Shown here in pieces: positions 5,330-7,094 of a stretch of DNA of 7,094 bases. Each line of letters opens with the position of its first letter. Position 1 is the stretch's first letter. Source of the DNA: Chloroflexota bacterium (GTDB lineage Bacteria; Chloroflexota; Dehalococcoidia; JACQGW01); contig JACQGW010000418.1 in NCBI GenBank assembly GCA_016199325.1, forward strand, positions 1 through 7,094. Direction: 5' to 3'. Position numbers and translations under genes: made by a program. The notes beneath the pieces are model-generated. The model worked only from the letters and a program-made list of their open reading frames with translations. It did no database searches and was not told the DNA's origin.

Positions 5330-6413
5330 GCCTTCCCAACCAGAGACCAGAAACCATCAATCCGCTCGCCTTGGCGTTCTTGGCGTCTTGGCGGTTCGGC
5401 CGTTCTGCTGGCCGGTCGAGCGTCGTGGGACGGGCGACCACCGTCACGTGCGAGGTGCCCCCGCACTTCGCCAGCGCCACCAGCGGCAGCGTGAGCAACA
5501 CGCGGCCTGCCCTGGAGCCGACGAATCCGGCAGCTCGCCCGCCCCAGCGGGGGCCGAGCGCGCCTTTCAGCCACCAGCCCAGGCTCAGCAGGAACGTCCG
5601 TGTCGCGCCGGTGAACGTCGAAACCTCGGCCACGGTCCAGCCGGTTTCCGCCAGCAAGCGCGCCAATGTCGGACGGGTGAACATGGAGAGGTGGCGGGGT
5701 GCGTCGAAGCCCTGCCAGTAGGGTCCGAAGAGACGCGCCTGGAACGACGCCGCATCCGGAACGGTGACGACGAGGGTCCCGCCAGGCCGAACCAGGCGGC
5801 GCGCCTCGGCCAGCGCGCGGCGGGGATCGTGCAGGTGCTCGAGCACGTCCCAGTAGGTGATGACGTCGAACGCTTCGGCCCGGAACGGCATGGAGAGATC
5901 CGCCACCGCTTCCACGGCGGGGAGAGCATGCGCCGCGACACAGGCACGGACGACAGCGTGAGCGACGTCCAGGCCGACCGCCGTCCAGCCGGCGCGGGCC
6001 ATGGCGGCAAGAAAGTCGCCACTGCCACAGCCCACGTCAAGCAAGCGTCCTCCCGTGGCCCATCGCTCGACGTACCGGCGTCGTTTCGCCAGGCCGTGCC
6101 GGGCATCGAGCCTCCGCAGCCAGGATCGGCGGCTGTCCCGGGTCTGTTGAAAGGGGAGGTAGGTGTCGGGATAGGCAGAGCTGATGGTTTGCCTCGTCGG
6201 GCGAGGCCGCTGGTAGATGAGCCCACACCCGGCGCAGCGGTCAAACCGGTAGAGATCAGAGCGTTCCCGGGTCCAATCCGGCGCCCGGCGAAATACCTCG
6301 CTCCGCGGCGATCCACAGATTAGACAGGGGACGTCCTCCAACTGGAGGGAGAGACTGTTGGCGGATTCCGGGGACGGACTGAGCGGATGGGCAGTTGACA
6401 GCTCGTCCTCCAA
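5322..6413 (-). CDS. SAM-dependent methyltransferase with N-terminal zinc ribbon
   Basis: This is a class I (Rossmann-fold) methyltransferase of the Methyltransf_23/COG2227 kind. An N-terminal zinc ribbon is formed by CLIC (Cys30, Cys33) and CAGC (Cys60, Cys63). The SAM-binding motif I is LLDVGCGSG (124-132) with the ribose-contacting acidic residue in GLDV (147-150). DVLEHLHDP (189-197), GGTLVVTVPD (211-220) and WQGFDAPRHLSMFT (233-246) follow. Related zinc-ribbon enzymes methylate sugars or small molecules in surface glycan and antibiotic pathways; the substrate here is unknown. The domain should end near residue 328 (HVTVVARP); the last 25-35 residues look like read-through of an intergenic repeat. 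The start is doubtful: the TTG at 6413 has no ribosome binding site and touches the T-rich tail of a hairpin. A TTG at 6341 (codon 25), just before the first zinc cysteine, is the alternative. The membrane protein gene follows 65 bp downstream. Confidence 0.85.
   Translation of the reverse strand: MEDELSTAHPLSPSPESANSLSLQLEDVPCLICGSPRSEVFRRAPDWTRERSDLYRFDRCAGCGLIYQRPRPTRQTISSAYPDTYLPFQQTRDSRRSWLRRLDARHGLAKRRRYVERWATGGRLLDVGCGSGDFLAAMARAGWTAVGLDVAHAVVRACVAAHALPAVEAVADLSMPFRAEAFDVITYWDVLEHLHDPRRALAEARRLVRPGGTLVVTVPDAASFQARLFGPYWQGFDAPRHLSMFTRPTLARLLAETGWTVAEVSTFTGATRTFLLSLGWWLKGALGPRWGGRAAGFVGSRAGRVLLTLPLVALAKCGGTSHVTVVARPTTLDRPAERPNRQDAKNAKASGLMVSGLWLGRLT
5340..5355. repeat. Short tandem repeat CCAGARA
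   Basis: Two 7 bp units, CCAGAGA and CCAGAAA, are followed by CC; on the minus strand this reads GGTTTCTGGTCTCTGG. It lies inside the apparent 3' end of the methyltransferase reading frame, where it encodes part of GLMVSGLWLG, and next to the two other short repeats. It is probably non-coding repeat sequence captured by the frame. It is too short to stand alone as strong evidence. Confidence 0.5.
5370..5394. repeat. CTTGGCGT tandem repeat (three units) inside the methyltransferase 3' end
   Basis: Three consecutive units, CTTGGCGTT, CTTGGCGT and CTTGGCGG, are followed by TTC. On the minus strand they read GAACCGCCAAGACGCCAAG and onward, and are translated as NRQDAKNAK at residues 340-348 of the methyltransferase frame. 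I recall this motif as a frequent dispersed intergenic repeat in Chloroflexota and some other environmental genomes, where its translation turns up at the ends of unrelated predicted proteins. That recollection could not be checked here. Confidence 0.75.
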
Positions 6414-6443
6414 AACAAGGGGGCGGGCTGTGAGCCCGCCCCT
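6411..6443 (-). terminator. Probable intrinsic terminator of the modular surface-protein gene
   Basis: A perfect 10 bp GC-rich stem (GGGGCGGGCT at 6420-6429 with AGCCCGCCCC at 6433-6442) closes a 3-base loop. Read on the minus strand it is followed by CCTTGTTTTG, a moderate T-tract. It sits 54 bp after the stop codon of the minus-strand gene at 6497, the expected place for its terminator. The T-tract is broken by a G, so strength is uncertain. The same sequence class (GGGGCGGG...CCCGCCCC) may be a dispersed palindromic repeat. The downstream methyltransferase frame begins inside the T-tract. Confidence 0.65.
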
Positions 6444-6496
6444 GAATCAAGACCTATCCCGCATGCAGGTCCCGGCCTGCCCCGAACTCGGTCAGG

Positions 6497-7094
6497 TTAC
6501 TGCGTCGTGTGCAGAGCGTTGAAGATGGCGGCGTCCGATTGCCCCGTCATGCTCTGGTCATTCAGGATACCGATCAACGGCTGTCCGTCCAGCGACGTCA
6601 CAATCGCCGACCCCAGGAAGTTCTCCGGCAGCACCAGCCCAGTCGACGCATTCGTGTTCGACGACAGGAAGCTCGCCGACGTCCCGGGCGCTACGTTCGC
6701 CTTCACGTCCGTGTCCGTCGTCAGCGTCTTGTTCTGCCCGAAGTACTGCACCTGGATCCGCGTCGCCGCACTCCCCGCGTTCATCACCTGCAAGCCCGTG
6801 AACAGCTTCCGCGAGTCCGCCGGAAACACGTTCCGCACCAGCGGCACCACCAGCTTCGTCGTCGCCGCACTCGTCGCTTCCATGTTGTACGACGCACTCG
6901 AGTTCACCCCGGAGGCGATCGCCAGGTCGTTCACGATCCCCACGATCTGCACTCCGTTCGTCGACACCGCCGTCGCAGACCCCAGGAACTGGTCCGGCAG
7001 CACCGCTCCCCGCGTCGCATCCGTGTTCCCATTGAAGATGTTCGCCGACTCCCCAGGCCCGATCGACAGGTTGTCCGTGAACGTCACCGTCGTC
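6497..7094 (-). CDS. Modular secreted or surface protein, C-terminal part
   Basis: The frame runs off the right edge of the window, so the N-terminus, including any signal peptide, is missing; the GTG at 7087 is internal. The visible 198 codons contain no cysteine, are rich in Ser, Thr, Asn, Ala and Gly, and look like extracytoplasmic beta-sandwich modules. Two copies of a 62-residue segment are spaced 123 residues apart, each with PGxSA, an Asn-Thr pair, LP(D/E)xFLGSA and a G(I)xND stretch. Between them lies VPLVRNVF...FTGLQVMNAGSAATRIQVQYFG. Together one module is about 123 residues, and the last ends exactly at the C-terminus without an LPXTG or other obvious anchor. I recall similar modules, with a PLV...TGLQVxN motif, in predicted secreted proteins of Chloroflexota. 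No enzymatic motif is visible. A terminator-like hairpin follows 54 bp after the TAA stop. The cell-surface role is an inference. Confidence 0.8.
   Translation of the reverse strand, partial: TTVTFTDNLSIGPGESANIFNGNTDATRGAVLPDQFLGSATAVSTNGVQIVGIVNDLAIASGVNSSASYNMEATSAATTKLVVPLVRNVFPADSRKLFTGLQVMNAGSAATRIQVQYFGQNKTLTTDTDVKANVAPGTSASFLSSNTNASTGLVLPENFLGSAIVTSLDGQPLIGILNDQSMTGQSDAAIFNALHTTQ
6506..6691 (-). repeat. Module repeat, C-terminal copy (62 codons)
   Basis: This second copy of the 62-residue segment encodes APGTSASFLSSNT through LPENFLGSA to the IFNALHT end. It aligns without gaps to the copy 369 bp away at 6875-7060. Identity is clear also at DNA level: GACCCCAGGAA begins at 6609 here and at 6978 in the other copy, and CCGGCAGCACC follows in both. 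Confidence 0.85.
6875..7060 (-). repeat. Module repeat, upstream copy (62 codons)
   Basis: This first visible copy encodes GPGESANIFNGNT through LPDQFLGSA to SASYNMEA. It matches the copy at 6506-6691 with a constant offset of 123 codons. The peptides have diverged to roughly half identity, so the duplication is not recent. Further copies may lie beyond the window edge. Confidence 0.85.

Noticed and set aside
5211..6323. 370-codon plus-strand open frame opposite the methyltransferase
   Set aside because: Its product has no recognisable family, begins in repeat sequence and mirrors the minus-strand gene, which has clear zinc-ribbon and SAM-binding motifs. It is a by-product of high GC.
6335..6348. 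Palindrome CCTCCA-AC-TGGAGG as an operator or a hairpin hiding a ribosome binding site
   Set aside because: The GGAGG follows rather than precedes the candidate TTG, the loop is only two bases, and no start codon lies at a suitable distance downstream. Chance is the better explanation.
6395..6400. TTGACA on the plus strand as a -35 promoter element
   Set aside because: The bases 17 further on are AGGGGG, not a -10 element, and no plus-strand gene follows.

Overview
The window is GC-rich bacterial chromosomal DNA with no sign of phage, plasmid or insertion-sequence genes. Several features together suggest a member of the Chloroflexota, perhaps close to Thermomicrobia. These are a family 4 (iron-sulfur) uracil-DNA glycosylase, GTG/TTG starts, dispersed intergenic repeats of the CTTGGCGT and TGACGC(A/G) types, and a secreted protein built of modules ending in LP(D/E)xFLGSA. 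This placement is an inference from recall and was not tested by any search.

Left part, plus strand (1-3519): a tight run of housekeeping genes. It holds the 3' end of biotin carboxylase accC, then nusB (13 bp later), acpP (43 bp later), a tatA/tatB-type gene (54 bp), tatC (18 bp) and a family 4 uracil-DNA glycosylase (10 bp). Same strand and short gaps suggest one transcript. accC and acpP both serve fatty acid synthesis. nusB next to accC matches the arrangement known from Bacillus. The Tat pair encodes a minimal twin-arginine export system. The glycosylase ends in a peptide resembling a sliding-clamp-binding motif.

Right part, minus strand (3532-7094), convergent with the first: reading in the direction of transcription, the first gene is the 3' part of a secreted or surface protein made of about 123-residue modules. 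A strong GC hairpin with a T-rich tail follows. Next come a zinc-ribbon SAM-dependent methyltransferase and a large polytopic membrane protein of glycosyltransferase-C type with a C-terminal beta-rich domain. This looks like a cell-envelope or glycan-modification cluster; substrates cannot be read from the sequence.

The most unusual stretch is 5254-5394, between the methyltransferase and the membrane protein. It holds two kinds of short tandem repeat. One is translated as the last residues of the methyltransferase. The other supplies that gene's stop codon, the start codon of the membrane protein, and a chain of overlapping stop/start codons linking the two. I see no convincing new defence, mobile or enzymatic system; the findings are local oddities worth checking.
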